Part shown: piece by piece, positions 1 through 9,621 of the stretch
Numbering within the stretch: position 1 is the stretch's first letter
How the letters are laid out: the number at the start of each line of letters is the position of its first letter
From: Candidatus Heimdallarchaeota archaeon
GTDB lineage: Archaea > Asgardarchaeota > Heimdallarchaeia > Hodarchaeales > Hodarchaeaceae
Reading direction: 5' to 3'
Length of the DNA: 64,000 bases
NCBI GenBank assembly: GCA_011364965.1
Contig: RDOB01000003.1
Span: 534,524 to 598,523, forward strand
Position numbers and translations under genes: made by a program
The notes under the pieces: generated by a model
What the model was told of the DNA's origin: nothing
The model's database searches: none
Seen by the model: only the letters and a program-made list of their open reading frames with translations

Positions 1-290
1 TGAAATGAGAAGATTGCATAAAATCCAGATATTATTTGTGGGAACACTAGAGAAGAGACTAAGAATAGCTTTTTCTAGAAGGCACGGATGTGTATGATTG
101 AGTTTATTACTTACGTCTGGTTATACGACGCTTAATTAAAGGAAAATACAACATTCATATCCTAAAAACTGCTAAGCATGGCGTATTCTTTTCAAACATA
201 AAAAAATTCCATTTAGGATGTAAAATTTGCTCATAGAGTTGAAATGCTTAATTACCACAATGAAATCGTTTATAATGATAGGGAGAAAAT
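1..290. other. left-edge stretch without an assignable gene
   Basis: No gene could be assigned. A plus-strand frame is open at the left edge, has an ATG at 5 and ends at TGA 95-97. It could be the last 30 codons of an upstream gene but shows no recognisable motif. The rest is AT-rich leader of the MFS gene, ending in GGGAG at 281-285. Confidence 0.3.
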
Positions 291-1643
291 TTGGATTTAA
301 TCATGAACGAGACTGATCCCCCGTCATACCTCCAGAATTTGAGAAAAGTTTTCCAGTCACGAAATTATGTGGTAATTCTTCTTACAAACTATACGGGATC
401 ACTTTTTCTTGCAGCATGGATATATCTAAATTTATTTTTTAGAGACGTCGGAATAAGCTATCTAGAATTAGGAATAGCAAACGGATGGTCAATGCTTATT
501 GGTTTATTTTTCACTATGATTGGGGGATATTGGGCAGATAAATACATTCATCACAGACGTTATATGGCCACTTTTAATAAATTCTTTATCGCTATAGCGA
601 TGTTATTAATGCCTTTTGTCGACACATTCACTAGCTTAGTATTTGTATGGACTGTTTTCTCATTTGCACAATTCTGTCAAGCATCCATTGATCCTATCCT
701 ATTTGAATCTTTACCAAAGGAACAGATGGGAACTGGTACGAGTCTTTTTACATTAACAGGAGTTTTTGGAGTCCTAGGCCTTGTTCTAGTAGGATTTTTG
801 ATTACTGATGGGTTTGTTGAAGGTCTTCGGACATTTTTTTTCATGGCGGGGATTGCGAGTATGGTAGATTTCTTCATTCGATTACGCTTTTTGGAGCAAA
901 TAAAGATAGATAATCTAGGGAAAATGAATAAAAAAAATGGACTGGCTCAAGATTTAATAATGCAGTATTCTACTGGACTGAAAGTAATGTTAGCAGCGAT
1001 TCCGCTTTTATTCGTAGTATTTCTTTTAGATGTAGCCAGTGATATTAATTATCAATTCGCTCAAAATTTTTTTCTTAATGAAGAGGTAGGAATGAACTAT
1101 AACACACTAAATTATACGATGATAGGGTCAACAATCTTGGGGATTTTAGGTGGATTAGCTGCAGGAGGGCTTCTAGATCGAACAACCAACGACGCTAAAA
1201 TCATGTTTTTAGCATACTTTTTTTTACCATTTTCTATATTTCTACTATTCAATTCTCCTATATTACCTACTTGGATTAATTTTCAATCTAGTGAACTTTT
1301 ATTGGCACTCATTTCTAGTACAGCTTTTATTGCGGTGGTAATCAAAGCAGGTAATGATGTTATATGGAGGACAATAGCATGGGGAGCTGTTGGAAGAAAA
1401 TTACCTCGAGAACATACAGGAAAGGTAATGGCAATATTGGGAATGGCTATACAAACACTAGGAGTAATACTAAGCCCAATAGCTGGATTCATTTATGAAC
1501 AGGAAGGAGGAGGACGGTTATTGATTATCGCAATGGGAATAAACACTATTATTCTTTTTCTGTTACTGATTAGCTGGATAAGGAGTCGAAGTGAGTCGTA
1601 CAAGCAAAAACAAGCTGCTTTACCAGTCGTGGGAGAAATTTAA
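291..1643 (+). CDS. MFS-type transporter
   Basis: A 450-residue polytopic membrane protein with about twelve hydrophobic segments in two halves, the usual size for the major facilitator superfamily. The loop after the second segment reads GGYWADKY-HHRR, which matches the MFS motif A pattern (Gly, acidic residue, basic pair). A second GG-LLDR-like loop begins the second half, as expected from the internal duplication. The family moves small solutes across the cytoplasmic membrane by proton coupling or uniport; the substrate cannot be read from sequence. The TTG start at 291 is preferred because GGGAG lies five bases upstream, while the ATG at 303 is too far from it. The gene stands alone, followed by a minus-strand pair. 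Confidence 0.85.
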   Translation: MDLIMNETDPPSYLQNLRKVFQSRNYVVILLTNYTGSLFLAAWIYLNLFFRDVGISYLELGIANGWSMLIGLFFTMIGGYWADKYIHHRRYMATFNKFFIAIAMLLMPFVDTFTSLVFVWTVFSFAQFCQASIDPILFESLPKEQMGTGTSLFTLTGVFGVLGLVLVGFLITDGFVEGLRTFFFMAGIASMVDFFIRLRFLEQIKIDNLGKMNKKNGLAQDLIMQYSTGLKVMLAAIPLLFVVFLLDVASDINYQFAQNFFLNEEVGMNYNTLNYTMIGSTILGILGGLAAGGLLDRTTNDAKIMFLAYFFLPFSIFLLFNSPILPTWINFQSSELLLALISSTAFIAVVIKAGNDVIWRTIAWGAVGRKLPREHTGKVMAILGMAIQTLGVILSPIAGFIYEQEGGGRLLIIAMGINTIILFLLLISWIRSRSESYKQKQAALPVVGEI

Positions 1644-1670
1644 ATGGAACTAGAGCTGAGAATGCTGAAT

Positions 1671-1895
1671 TCAATAAATAAAAAAAGAACTCAAAATTAA
1701 TTCAGAATCGGGTACTGCACCAAAAAAAGGCAAATGTAACATCCTACCCAATACAATAGGATCCTTGTATTCATCATAAATATTTTTACAGAATTTTAGT
1801 ATATCTGTTATAACCAGATAATTTATAGTAATTTTAAAAGCATTAGATATATCATCAGTTTTAAAATATCCACTGACTTCTATAAAGTATTTCAC
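1671..1895 (-). CDS. small protein of unknown function
   Basis: A 74-codon frame starting at GTG 1895, 19 bases downstream of the NTF2-like gene on the same strand, so probably co-transcribed with it. The product has a moderately hydrophobic middle, a DEYKDP segment and a hydrophobic C-terminus. I recognise no family. The ribosome site is weak (AGAAGG about ten bases upstream). It may be a real short gene or the worn remains of a longer one. Confidence 0.4.
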   Translation of the reverse strand: MKYFIEVSGYFKTDDISNAFKITINYLVITDILKFCKNIYDEYKDPIVLGRMLHLPFFGAVPDSELILSSFFIY

Positions 1896-1914
1896 AAAGG
1901 TTTTCCTTCTGTTT

Positions 1915-2298
1915 CTATTCTAACGGTTGAGAGAGTTTATGAACAATCCACCAGCGCTTATCGATTTTCATTAGATTAAAGTAATCTAAATACCCAAATC
2001 TTTGATTCTTGATGGTTAACTTGACTTGAGCATTATTCTTGAAAATGTCGACATAATGAAACTCAGTAATCCACTTAAGACTGGAATCAACAGTATTAGG
2101 ATCATACCAGCTGTAATATTCCGTTTTATCAACGATTTTGAGATTATTATTCTCATCAAACATGAAAAATTTCCATTCAGGATGGAGGATTTTTTCATAG
2201 AGGTCAGGGTCAGCTACAACGTGGCCTTCATGGTAGAAATTCATAATAGCTTTTTTAATTGACGCAATTTCATTAGCACTTGAAGAATCAGCTTTCAC
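1915..2298 (-). CDS. NTF2-like / putative lumazine-binding family protein
   Basis: A 127-residue soluble protein with the layout of the NTF2-like fold (SnoaL, DUF4440 and 'putative lumazine-binding' families). It has an N-terminal helix containing an IKKAIMNFYHEG segment, a D-LYEKILHPEW segment, and then alternating strands ending in the family-typical YFNLMKID-RWWIVHKL motif. Length fits a single domain. Members are small enzymes or ligand-binding proteins of very varied function, so no substrate is proposed. No signal peptide is seen. It is probably the first gene of a two-gene unit with the small ORF downstream. Confidence 0.7.
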   Translation of the reverse strand: MKADSSSANEIASIKKAIMNFYHEGHVVADPDLYEKILHPEWKFFMFDENNNLKIVDKTEYYSWYDPNTVDSSLKWITEFHYVDIFKNNAQVKLTIKNQRFGYLDYFNLMKIDKRWWIVHKLSQPLE

Positions 2299-2531
2299 TT
2301 TTAATACACCTTGAGTAAAGTGATTTCCAAAAATAATCCTTTGAGTTGTATTAAAATGATACTGTTTCGGTAAACATTATCGTTTCCTAAATTTAAAGAG
2401 AAAAGAGCGACATAAGGATTTTCACTCAAGATTAATACACACTTCCTAAAGTTTAAAAAAAAGTCTATTCTCCTTCTCTATTCATTTTTCAAATAATTAT
2501 TTATTGATAATAAAGGAATTGGGGAAAAAAA

Positions 2532-3308
2532 ATGACGGATTATTTATTTAGAATTATTATGATTAGTTATATAGCAGTTCTAGGGATTTTTTTATATTTT
2601 TTTGCTCAAAGTCCTGCTGAATTAGATAAAACGGATAACCCTCGGCAAGCGTTAACAATAATCTTTCTTTTGTTTGTCTGTCAATTTTTATACTTTGCAT
2701 TAAGTATCTGGGTTTTAACCCCTATCTTCGAAAACTTAGGAATCGACTATTATTATATTTCGACTATATTTTCCACAATATTTTTTCTAATCCTCCCCAT
2801 TATTATCCTGACTTCCAAATCTCATGATAATTTCTCTTTAAAAGAGATAGGCTTCTCAGTCCGTCATCTAAACAAAAATCAAATATACGTTATCCTAATT
2901 GCATTTGCAGGTTATTTTGTTTATGGAATCTTGCGGGTTCTCTTGTTAGCACCATCGGAATCATTTTGGTGGGTAATAATAGTCTTAATGTTGTATTCCA
3001 ACGCATTTGTAGAGGAGGTTTTTGGTAGAGGTTTCATTCAGTTGAAATTAGAAAGAGTATACGGGATCAATCGTGCCCTCATTTTACAGACGCTCTTGTT
3101 TGTTCTAATCCATATTCCAAGTAATCTATACCGATATATCCAGTATCCTGATTTATTGAACCTAATTATTAATTTCTTATTTCAAGCGATCCATGGAGTC
3201 GTTTATGGATTGCTTTATTGGAAGACTCGAAGTATTTATCCATCAGTGATTGTCCATTATCTTACGAATTGGATGGGGCCAATCTATTTCCTGATCGTTA
3301 ATAGTTGA
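2532..3308 (+). CDS. CPBP-family intramembrane metalloprotease (Rce1/Abi-like)
   Basis: A 258-residue membrane protein with about seven to eight hydrophobic segments. The CPBP/Abi signature is visible: EEVFGR at residues 161-166 (the EExxxR motif), F190-VLI-H194 (FxxxH) and a third conserved histidine at H242 in VHYLTNW. These glutamates and histidines form the active site in Rce1-type proteases, which cleave CaaX proteins after prenylation in eukaryotes; many prokaryotic members have unknown substrates. ATG 2532 follows a GGGG run at 2521. It is monocistronic. Its presence in a genome rich in small GTPases is suggestive, but none of the GTPases seen here ends in a CaaX motif. Confidence 0.85.
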   Translation: MTDYLFRIIMISYIAVLGIFLYFFAQSPAELDKTDNPRQALTIIFLLFVCQFLYFALSIWVLTPIFENLGIDYYYISTIFSTIFFLILPIIILTSKSHDNFSLKEIGFSVRHLNKNQIYVILIAFAGYFVYGILRVLLLAPSESFWWVIIVLMLYSNAFVEEVFGRGFIQLKLERVYGINRALILQTLLFVLIHIPSNLYRYIQYPDLLNLIINFLFQAIHGVVYGLLYWKTRSIYPSVIVHYLTNWMGPIYFLIVNS

Positions 3309-3801
3309 TTATCAAGAATAAATGTTGAGTAAAATGCCAAGTTATGAAAAAATTGACATAAATTTACTTGTTGATTCTTACAACAGGTAACATCTTCTGA
3401 AATAGTTAAACTCCGGACGAAAAAATAAAGACTAATCCCTGAATAGACAAAATTTTTTTCCCAGCACACCTATAGTAAAGAAGTGTCTTTGAGTTCCTGA
3501 TTATAATCCTAAAACTGATCTTATTATTTCTATAACCTTTGCCCAAAAGAATATAGACATATTAATTCCCAATGGAATGCTTACAGCGATAATGAGGGGG
3601 AAAAAAGTCGTGGTTTGAAATGTTGGGAAAAAGTAAATACAATTAATAGATACCAACCAATAGAGGATGTTAATAATGATACATATAATATATATAATAT
3701 GCTATAACCAAAAATAACCAAAATTCTGATTTGATTATTAATAAATAATGAGTTTATAACTAGTTATTGAGAGTATTATTGCTCTAAAATGGTGATAAAT
3801 C
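3309..3801. other. gene-free spacer
   Basis: No coding frame is convincing. The stretch is strongly AT-rich and includes an ATATAATATATATAATATG run near 3684-3703 and further TATA-like runs around 3738-3760, which may be the promoter of the lipoprotein gene at 3802. Confidence 0.4.
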
Positions 3802-4845
3802 TTGAAAATAATTAGATTAAATCACTCAAGAAGTCTGGTAATCCCTTTGATACCTATCTTACTTGTTCTTATTACTAATCTAAGTGGATGTTTACAGAAT
3901 CCGAGTAACTTTAATCCAGAATATGCAATATTCTATGATCCATTAGATAAAACTCAAGAACAGATACGAGTAATAAATATGAATTCCTCAAGTAATACCT
4001 TTTATCATCAAGACCAAATTCAAATCCTCGTAGGATTGAAGGATACCAGAGGGAATCTAGGAGTTAATTATACTCTCATAGTTGAAGTTGTATATCTTAT
4101 TGGCTATTATAGAGATGTCAAGAATTTAACAGAAAAACTCGGGATCCAGTTGATAACAAACAAATCTGGGATTGCACAATCTATATTTACTTACAATCAA
4201 TATACCTGGCCAAGAGGAGTGAATACACAAGGATATTTTGAAGTTTCAAGTCCAGAGATAGCAAATACCACAGCACACTCCACTACAAGACTGTTTACTT
4301 TTAAATATACAGAAATAAATCGAAATTCGACAATGGAAGGAGGAATAGATGTAATCTTAAATTTTGAGTCCAGAAATCTAATTGAGGAGGCGCAATCGGC
4401 AGATAATGAAACGAATGATTTTATGGATATGATATATCAGGGTGTATTTGTAGGAAGTGAGGTGATCATCAATAAATCAACAATCGAAACTTACTCATCA
4501 TTAACGGGAGCGCCAGAGAGAATATTCATTTATAGAGCATGGACATATTATTTCGATACTTATAATCTTTCCTGCGTACAAATTGTATCCTTGGGAATAG
4601 AAAAACTTAGAATAAGGTTTTTTGATATCGATATAGATGGATATGATGACTATAACTGGATTTCCACGTCTCCACAATTACCAGAGAATATTCCTAATGG
4701 ATGGCTTATAATTCAATATATGTCTAGTAGTTATCGAACGAACACGCTAAATGGGTATGGATTTGTCTGGAATCAAGTCGCAATTATAAATGGAGAGCTG
4801 CAACTTCAATGGTTAATCTCAAGAAGGTATGCATGGGAAAGCTAA
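3802..4845 (+). CDS. putative secreted lipoprotein
   Basis: A 347-residue protein with a basic N-terminus, a hydrophobic run and then LSGC near residue 30, a good lipobox. The mature part should therefore be anchored outside the cell through a lipidated cysteine. The mature domain is Asn- and Ser-rich, with many strand-like segments resembling an extracellular beta-sandwich near residues 50-160 (an adhesion or Ig-like layout). No catalytic motif is visible and I do not recognise the family. The TTG start at 3802 is supported by GGTGA at 3791-3795, six bases upstream, the same spacing used by other genes in the window. No operon partner is evident. Confidence 0.7.
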   Translation: MKIIRLNHSRSLVIPLIPILLVLITNLSGCLQNPSNFNPEYAIFYDPLDKTQEQIRVINMNSSSNTFYHQDQIQILVGLKDTRGNLGVNYTLIVEVVYLIGYYRDVKNLTEKLGIQLITNKSGIAQSIFTYNQYTWPRGVNTQGYFEVSSPEIANTTAHSTTRLFTFKYTEINRNSTMEGGIDVILNFESRNLIEEAQSADNETNDFMDMIYQGVFVGSEVIINKSTIETYSSLTGAPERIFIYRAWTYYFDTYNLSCVQIVSLGIEKLRIRFFDIDIDGYDDYNWISTSPQLPENIPNGWLIIQYMSSSYRTNTLNGYGFVWNQVAIINGELQLQWLISRRYAWES

Positions 4846-4901
4846 ACTGTTTAGAAAATCTTAATCGTATTTTAGGAGTTCTTGTTTCCAATTTACCCTA
4901 G

Positions 4902-5075
4902 TTAATAATCATTTATCTTAATAATGCTCCAAGCTATCTCACAGGCTTCGGTAATATGATTCTTGTCCATTTTAATCACACCCTCAAAACGAAAGTTAAG
5001 TAAAGTAATGATTGGATAGAAAGTGAAAGAAGTGAAAAGTGGAAGCGGAAGATCTTTTATAATATGTTCTTTTAT
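4902..5075 (-). pseudogene. remnant of a TetR-family regulator (C-terminal end only)
   Basis: Read on the minus strand this gives about 57 codons closely matching the last third of the intact TetR regulator at 21217-21828. Shared stretches include KDLPLPL-TSF, PIITLLN and the ACE-AW ending. An in-frame TGA lies just upstream, and the DNA-binding half and any start are absent. It is therefore a truncated duplicate and not a functional gene. Confidence 0.75.
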
Positions 5076-5200
5076 GCAATCAAATCAATGTAAACAAAAT
5101 TGATAATAATGACCTAGAATTAATTTTATCAGCATCTTCTCTCACAATGTAACCATTTTCAAAGTTTCCTGTTATTAAGACCTAGTGAGCTGCAGTAGTA

Positions 5201-5425
5201 CTATCTTTGAAGCTCCATTTTAAGGTCAGGGGGGAGAGATGGTAGGTAAGATCGAAACTGGGTTTTGTAATCATGTATAGGTGTCTGTTCTGCCTCTAGA
5301 GAACCTAGTTCTCCTCTTTGGATTCTTTGGTATAGATTTTTGACTCTAAAGATCTGAGCTCGTGTGATTAGTAATACTTCGGGAGCTCTTGCAAGTAATA
5401 AGACCAAACCAGCTAATATTATAGC
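5201..5425 (-). pseudogene. C-terminal part of a membrane protein separated by an in-frame stop
   Basis: This frame is exactly in phase with the membrane protein ending at 5426. After the TAA at 5426-5428 the frame continues with a hydrophobic segment (AIILAGLVLLLA) and then a charged tail of about 55 residues. The content looks like a last transmembrane helix plus cytosolic tail of the same protein. The only later initiation codon is a TTG at 5407, with no good ribosome site. Most likely it is the stranded C-terminus of the gene at 5426-6294, or the stop is a sequence error. Confidence 0.55.
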
Positions 5426-5935
5426 TTATCTGACTGAAAATAATTGATGCCATTCAAAATCTTTAGCTAGGGCAAGTAAATTTGTTACATCAAAAAGATA
5501 AACGATTTCTAAGACTATACTGGAAAAACCAAAGACAATCCAGAAGATCCTTGAAATTTTTATCTTTTTTGTTTTGGCTTCTGGTTTTGTTACAATATAA
5601 TTATAAACAAGGAATAGAGGGATAGCATAGCTTAAAACTTTATATGGCTCATAAAATCCAGAAAAAGTTTCAGGTAATAAAATCAATAAATGATATGCTG
5701 GGGAAATTAAATTAAATAAAAATTGCGGATCAAACCAATATTCAAAGGGAAGTAGATCCAACCAGAGTAAGGTTCTACCAACAGGCCACTTCAAAAAACC
5801 CTGACAAATTATCTCATATAACATCCAGATGATCAAAATCTTTAAAAGTATATGATATTCCCTCCAAGGTCTTAATTTGATAGTATAGATAATAAGGGCA
5901 ATCATTCCAAGATAGAAATTTACATGAGCTATCAT
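5426..5935 (-). CDS. polytopic membrane protein, middle segment of a broken gene
   Basis: 169 residues with about five hydrophobic segments; family not recognised. The ATG at 5935 overlaps the stop of the upstream frame (ATGA, four bases), which looks like translational coupling. However, the same frame is open well upstream of this ATG and there encodes a protein-like segment (WGEYFSPIGINYSLGW), while the upstream frame becomes less protein-like at that point. I therefore read the two frames as one gene broken by a slip in a seven-T run at about 6017-6023. The downstream end is cut by TAA 5426-5428. Confidence 0.6.
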   Translation of the reverse strand: MIAHVNFYLGMIALIIYTIKLRPWREYHILLKILIIWMLYEIICQGFLKWPVGRTLLWLDLLPFEYWFDPQFLFNLISPAYHLLILLPETFSGFYEPYKVLSYAIPLFLVYNYIVTKPEAKTKKIKISRIFWIVFGFSSIVLEIVYLFDVTNLLALAKDFEWHQLFSVR

Positions 5936-6294
5936 AATTTCTGGTTCAAGAAAATCAGTCCAACCAAGACTATAGTTAATTCCGATAGGAGAAAAATATT
6001 CTCCCCATAATTGCCAAAAAAATATAGCATAGTAGCTGTGCCAAAAATATAAACAATCAGGAGAAGATATTGAATGGAATAAGTAAATCGATAATAAAGT
6101 ATTAATCTATATATACAAAATCCCCCTAAAACTATTGTAAGTATATATGTAATCATATATATATCAGGAGTCCTGAAAAATAAAGGATTGACAAGAGATT
6201 CGAAATTTCGGAGAATATTGGAGAATAAAGCACCAAAAGAGACAAAACCATATATATAGAACCCATAAAGCAAAGCTTGTTCAAATTTATCCAT
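5932..6294 (-). CDS. polytopic membrane protein, N-terminal segment of the same broken gene
   Basis: 120 residues with four hydrophobic segments, starting at ATG 6294 with a GGGTCC-type upstream sequence. It is probably the N-terminus of one protein of about 360 residues covering 5201-6294, since adding a single base to the T7 run would join it to the next frame. If the break is real, two coupled small membrane proteins would be made instead. No family was recognised. The gene diverges from the ATC-hydrolase-like gene at 6585. Confidence 0.6.
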   Translation of the reverse strand: MDKFEQALLYGFYIYGFVSFGALFSNILRNFESLVNPLFFRTPDIYMITYILTIVLGGFCIYRLILYYRFTYSIQYLLLIVYIFGTATMLYFFGNYGENIFLLSELTIVLVGLIFLNQKL

Positions 6295-6584
6295 AGAGAG
6301 GACCCCTTTTCACCCACCTGCGTATTTTTGTTAGTGGTAAAATCAGGGAAATGATATTGTTATACCAGTCGTTATTTAAAAAAATATTTCTTGTATTCGT
6401 TTCTCCTGTAAAAATTTCGCTTTGAAGAATATTGATGAAATTTCTATCATGATTTCTTTAATTCGATATTGAATGGTAAAAATATGGGTGTACGGGTTTT
6501 ATAGTCTATCTAGTTTAGACCTAGTACGATTAGATAAAGATTCAAGGTTGAGAAATATCGCTAAACTCATAAAAGAGGTTTCGG

Positions 6585-7073
6585 ATGGAACTAGTAATGC
6601 AAGATGTCTGGGAAAAAATTCAATCGATTCGTCAGAGTCGGAAAGATCCTGAGAAGTTAAATTTGTTACTCAATGAATGGGAAAGAGAGTTTGGTGCTGA
6701 ATATAATCAGATAGCAGAGGAGCTAGTAGCAGAACATACCCGTGCTGCTTTTTCGAAATTTTCTTCCGAAAAAGGGCTTTCATCCTTAAATGATTTGATC
6801 AGGATTCTTTGGGAACAATGGACTGATGGAGAATTTACTATTGAGAGAACTGAAACAACAGTCCAAATTTATTGCACAAAATGTCCAATAGCAGATACTT
6901 ACAGGTCGATTCACCAAGAACAGTATGGCTTGATATTTCATTGTAACGAAGATCCTTTTATCGTCGAAGGGTATAATCCAAAAATAAAATTCAAGCGCAC
7001 AAAAACGCTAATGAATGGGGATGAGTATTGTGACCACTTTTACTCTCTAGATTTGACAAAAAAGGATAAGTAA
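6585..7073 (+). CDS. L-2-amino-thiazoline-4-carboxylic acid hydrolase-like protein
   Basis: A 162-residue soluble protein. The C-terminal half has the pattern of the ATC-hydrolase family: a CTKCPIAD segment, a central HCNEDP segment and the closing LMNGDEYCDHFY motif, equivalent to the family's GD-x-x-CD ending. Named members hydrolyse L-2-amino-thiazoline-4-carboxylate to S-carbamoyl-cysteine, but most archaeal homologues are uncharacterised and some act as small ligand-binding or output domains. A second, longer member lies at 13416-14138, so the window carries two paralogues. ATG 6585 is used; GAGG lies about eight bases upstream. Confidence 0.7.
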   Translation: MELVMQDVWEKIQSIRQSRKDPEKLNLLLNEWEREFGAEYNQIAEELVAEHTRAAFSKFSSEKGLSSLNDLIRILWEQWTDGEFTIERTETTVQIYCTKCPIADTYRSIHQEQYGLIFHCNEDPFIVEGYNPKIKFKRTKTLMNGDEYCDHFYSLDLTKKDK

Positions 7074-7604
7074 ACAGACCATATCAACCTTAACAGAGCT
7101 ATGGTGAACACATTTTGGTAGGGGATTCTTCATAACAGGTAATTCTAAATCTGGTTCCCCGTGGATTAATCTTTTTCATTTAACTTTGTTAGTAGAATGG
7201 CACCAATTGGAATTGAGAGTAATTTCGGGAGTTAGAAGCAGTAGAACTACGAAAAAACATGATACATATACAATCTGAGAATATATTTTATTTTTGTTTA
7301 ACATATCATGTATCATATTAATTTCTCGAACACAAACAGAGAAAAGCATAAGGTAAACGAACTAAAAGCAATTAGCTGATTAATAATTGACAGCAAAAAG
7401 ACTGATAGTAATCTGCATATTAAAAAATCTTTAGTATAAGAAAACTGCTCTGTTGATCGCTTATATGTCCTTGTTTATAATAATTAAGGGACAAGATAAA
7501 TTGTTAAGGAAAGGAATATCCGCGACCTCAATTAGGGAATATAAATAGGAAAATGCTGTTATTGGAAGAAAAAATTAGAAGGATGAAGCTGGATTGGAAT
7601 AACT
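7074..7604. other. gene-free spacer with one dyad
   Basis: No gene is supported. ATGATACAT at 7259-7267 and its inverse ATGTATCAT at 7308-7316 form a nine-base dyad with a loop of 40 bases. This could be chance in such AT-rich DNA or a regulatory or termination element between the two converging genes. Confidence 0.35.
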
Positions 7605-9392
7605 TCATAGTTTTCTATAACGGATTAATGCAACACCGAAAGTTCCAGATACAAGAACCATTGCAACAAGAATTCCTCCTAAGAGATGAACTGGAAATTC
7701 TTTTAGCGGATAATTCGTTAAACTAGGGATTACACTCGAGTACTTAGGATCATGTATGATTCCATAACCATCCCAGTTAATGTAACATACAGAGTAATAA
7801 TAAGTCCCTCCAATAAATGAATCATCAAATCCAAAGTCATCTGCAACACCTGCTTGATGATAAATATCCCTACCAAAAGCCCACATAGGTACAATTGCAA
7901 TACCTACCTCGTATTCATTGTTATCCTTAATCCAAGTATAGATATTTTCAATTTCTACAGCAACGGGGGTAAACTCAAATTTCTCACTCTCAGAGCTAAT
8001 TTTAAATTCAAAAGTTTGATCCCAATCACTAGAATTGTATACAGCTTCATCCGAGGACATAATCTCACCAGATTCTGCATTAGCCAATGTTAAGTCATAG
8101 GATTGAGGATTATACGAGAATACAGACGACCAGTAGTTAATAGCTAGACTTAATTCCTGAAATTCAGGAGAAATCTCCCCTGTGTCACTATCTAGAAAAT
8201 CGCCAACGATTTGATCTACTTTTAACAGAGCTAAATTATCAACAACACTGAAACGAAACTTGAACTCAATCTCAGGTATTAAGACCTCAATGATCACTGG
8301 TTCATATTCTACAGGTGATTCATTCAGAGGATCAATAGACTCAATCATCCAAATATTATTAGACCAAAGCTCCGCATAAATATTAGTGAGTTTAATCGCC
8401 CAAACAATCTGATTACTATCAACATATGGCAATACAACTTCTGATAGTGTAGAATTAACCAACCAGACCTCAAATACTAGTTCAGAAATGTCTGCCCTAT
8501 ACACTCCAGCAGGATCAGTTGACAACGCCGTCTCTGCTAGCTCTCCTAGAGCATAATAACTATCGTAGGAAATATCAATAATTCCATTCTTATTTGAGTC
8601 ATTAAAGATTGAAAAACCCTCAAAGAAATGCTGGATCTCAAACGGGAAGTAGGTGTCTCCACCAGTTAATCTCAACAAACTTATTTGATAAACTGAGAAG
8701 CCAAACATTGAATAACAACCACGATCTTCATAAATAAAACTCTCATTGTACCATGAAGCCCATTCATATTCAGGTGCAAGAATAACATCCACTGAATTTA
8801 CGGGTTCATCAAACTCATTAAACCAAGTATAATTCTCCTGAATATAGTACTCATAACCCCATTCAAAGGAATAAATTCTCGTAGAATAGTATACTTCATC
8901 ACCTGTGTAACTAATAGGATCTACTTCCCAGATGGAACTTGTAGAAGAGAGATTAGTAATGAGAGATTGATCAGGATCGACAATAGTCTCCACAACAAAC
9001 TCGGTTGAATTCCAAGATCCAGTCCAGTCCCAACGTGAATCAATATGAATATTATAAGCGCTTCCGTTAACATCATAGACTATTATCTGGTAGGGATCCC
9101 GGATCGGGCCAGTAGTGGGGTCAGGTTCACTAGGATCGACAGAAATCGTAGCTGTACTTGCATTTTCATATTTCTCTATCCAATTTTCTTCATAGGTTTC
9201 ACTTAAGTTGTACCAGGAATAACGGACAAAGATACCAGGAAGCATCTCTTCAAAATTGCTGTTAGAAATCGATAAATGAGAAGGATCTGTGAAATTTAAC
9301 AAAAATCCATTACAAGTTGTTGTGGAAGCAAAAATAAATAACAGAATAAAACTCCCAACTGTCGATATTGACAAAATTTTTCTTCGTTCCAT
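7605..9392 (-). CDS. large secreted surface protein with C-terminal membrane anchor
   Basis: About 595 residues. The frame is open to 9503, but ATG 9392 is preferred: GGTGA lies seven bases upstream and the N-terminus then becomes MERRKILSIS followed by a hydrophobic run, a normal signal peptide. The long mature part is rich in Asn, Ser, Tyr and acidic residues with many N-glycosylation sequons, typical of archaeal surface proteins. It ends with one membrane helix and a short basic tail (RYRKL). No enzymatic motif was seen and the family is not recognised. A clear remnant of the 3' end of a paralogue lies at 26083-26190. A membrane-anchored regulator gene lies directly upstream on the same strand. 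Confidence 0.75.
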   Translation of the reverse strand: MERRKILSISTVGSFILLFIFASTTTCNGFLLNFTDPSHLSISNSNFEEMLPGIFVRYSWYNLSETYEENWIEKYENASTATISVDPSEPDPTTGPIRDPYQIIVYDVNGSAYNIHIDSRWDWTGSWNSTEFVVETIVDPDQSLITNLSSTSSIWEVDPISYTGDEVYYSTRIYSFEWGYEYYIQENYTWFNEFDEPVNSVDVILAPEYEWASWYNESFIYEDRGCYSMFGFSVYQISLLRLTGGDTYFPFEIQHFFEGFSIFNDSNKNGIIDISYDSYYALGELAETALSTDPAGVYRADISELVFEVWLVNSTLSEVVLPYVDSNQIVWAIKLTNIYAELWSNNIWMIESIDPLNESPVEYEPVIIEVLIPEIEFKFRFSVVDNLALLKVDQIVGDFLDSDTGEISPEFQELSLAINYWSSVFSYNPQSYDLTLANAESGEIMSSDEAVYNSSDWDQTFEFKISSESEKFEFTPVAVEIENIYTWIKDNNEYEVGIAIVPMWAFGRDIYHQAGVADDFGFDDSFIGGTYYYSVCYINWDGYGIIHDPKYSSVIPSLTNYPLKEFPVHLLGGILVAMVLVSGTFGVALIRYRKL

Positions 9393-9621
9393 AGCTTTTT
9401 CACCACAGAATAGGAAGTAGTTCCTTATCCTCTTATCATACTTATTCTTAATATAACTACGCATCAAACTGCTTATTTTGTGTTCAGAACAATTTCTGAT
9501 CATTTAAAGCGTGGGAGGTTAAATATGTTTTACTCTCCAAAGAACGTTTTGCATCGTTCATTAAACACTCAGACTTACATTTTATGCCAGTGCATAACAC
9601 ATCAAAGTTTAATTCTCTTAA

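Noticed and set aside
2026..2262. plus-strand frame opposite the NTF2-like gene
   Set aside because: It is a shadow of the real gene on the minus strand, which has a family match.
3284..3469. minus-strand frame of 61 codons opposite the end of the CPBP gene
   Set aside because: Composition is unlike a protein; it is probably chance.
3684..3703. AT dinucleotide-like run
   Set aside because: Too short and irregular for an origin or a repeat array.
7259..7316. nine-base dyad in the spacer before the surface protein
   Set aside because: The 40-base loop and AT-rich context make chance likely; kept only as a note in the spacer entry.
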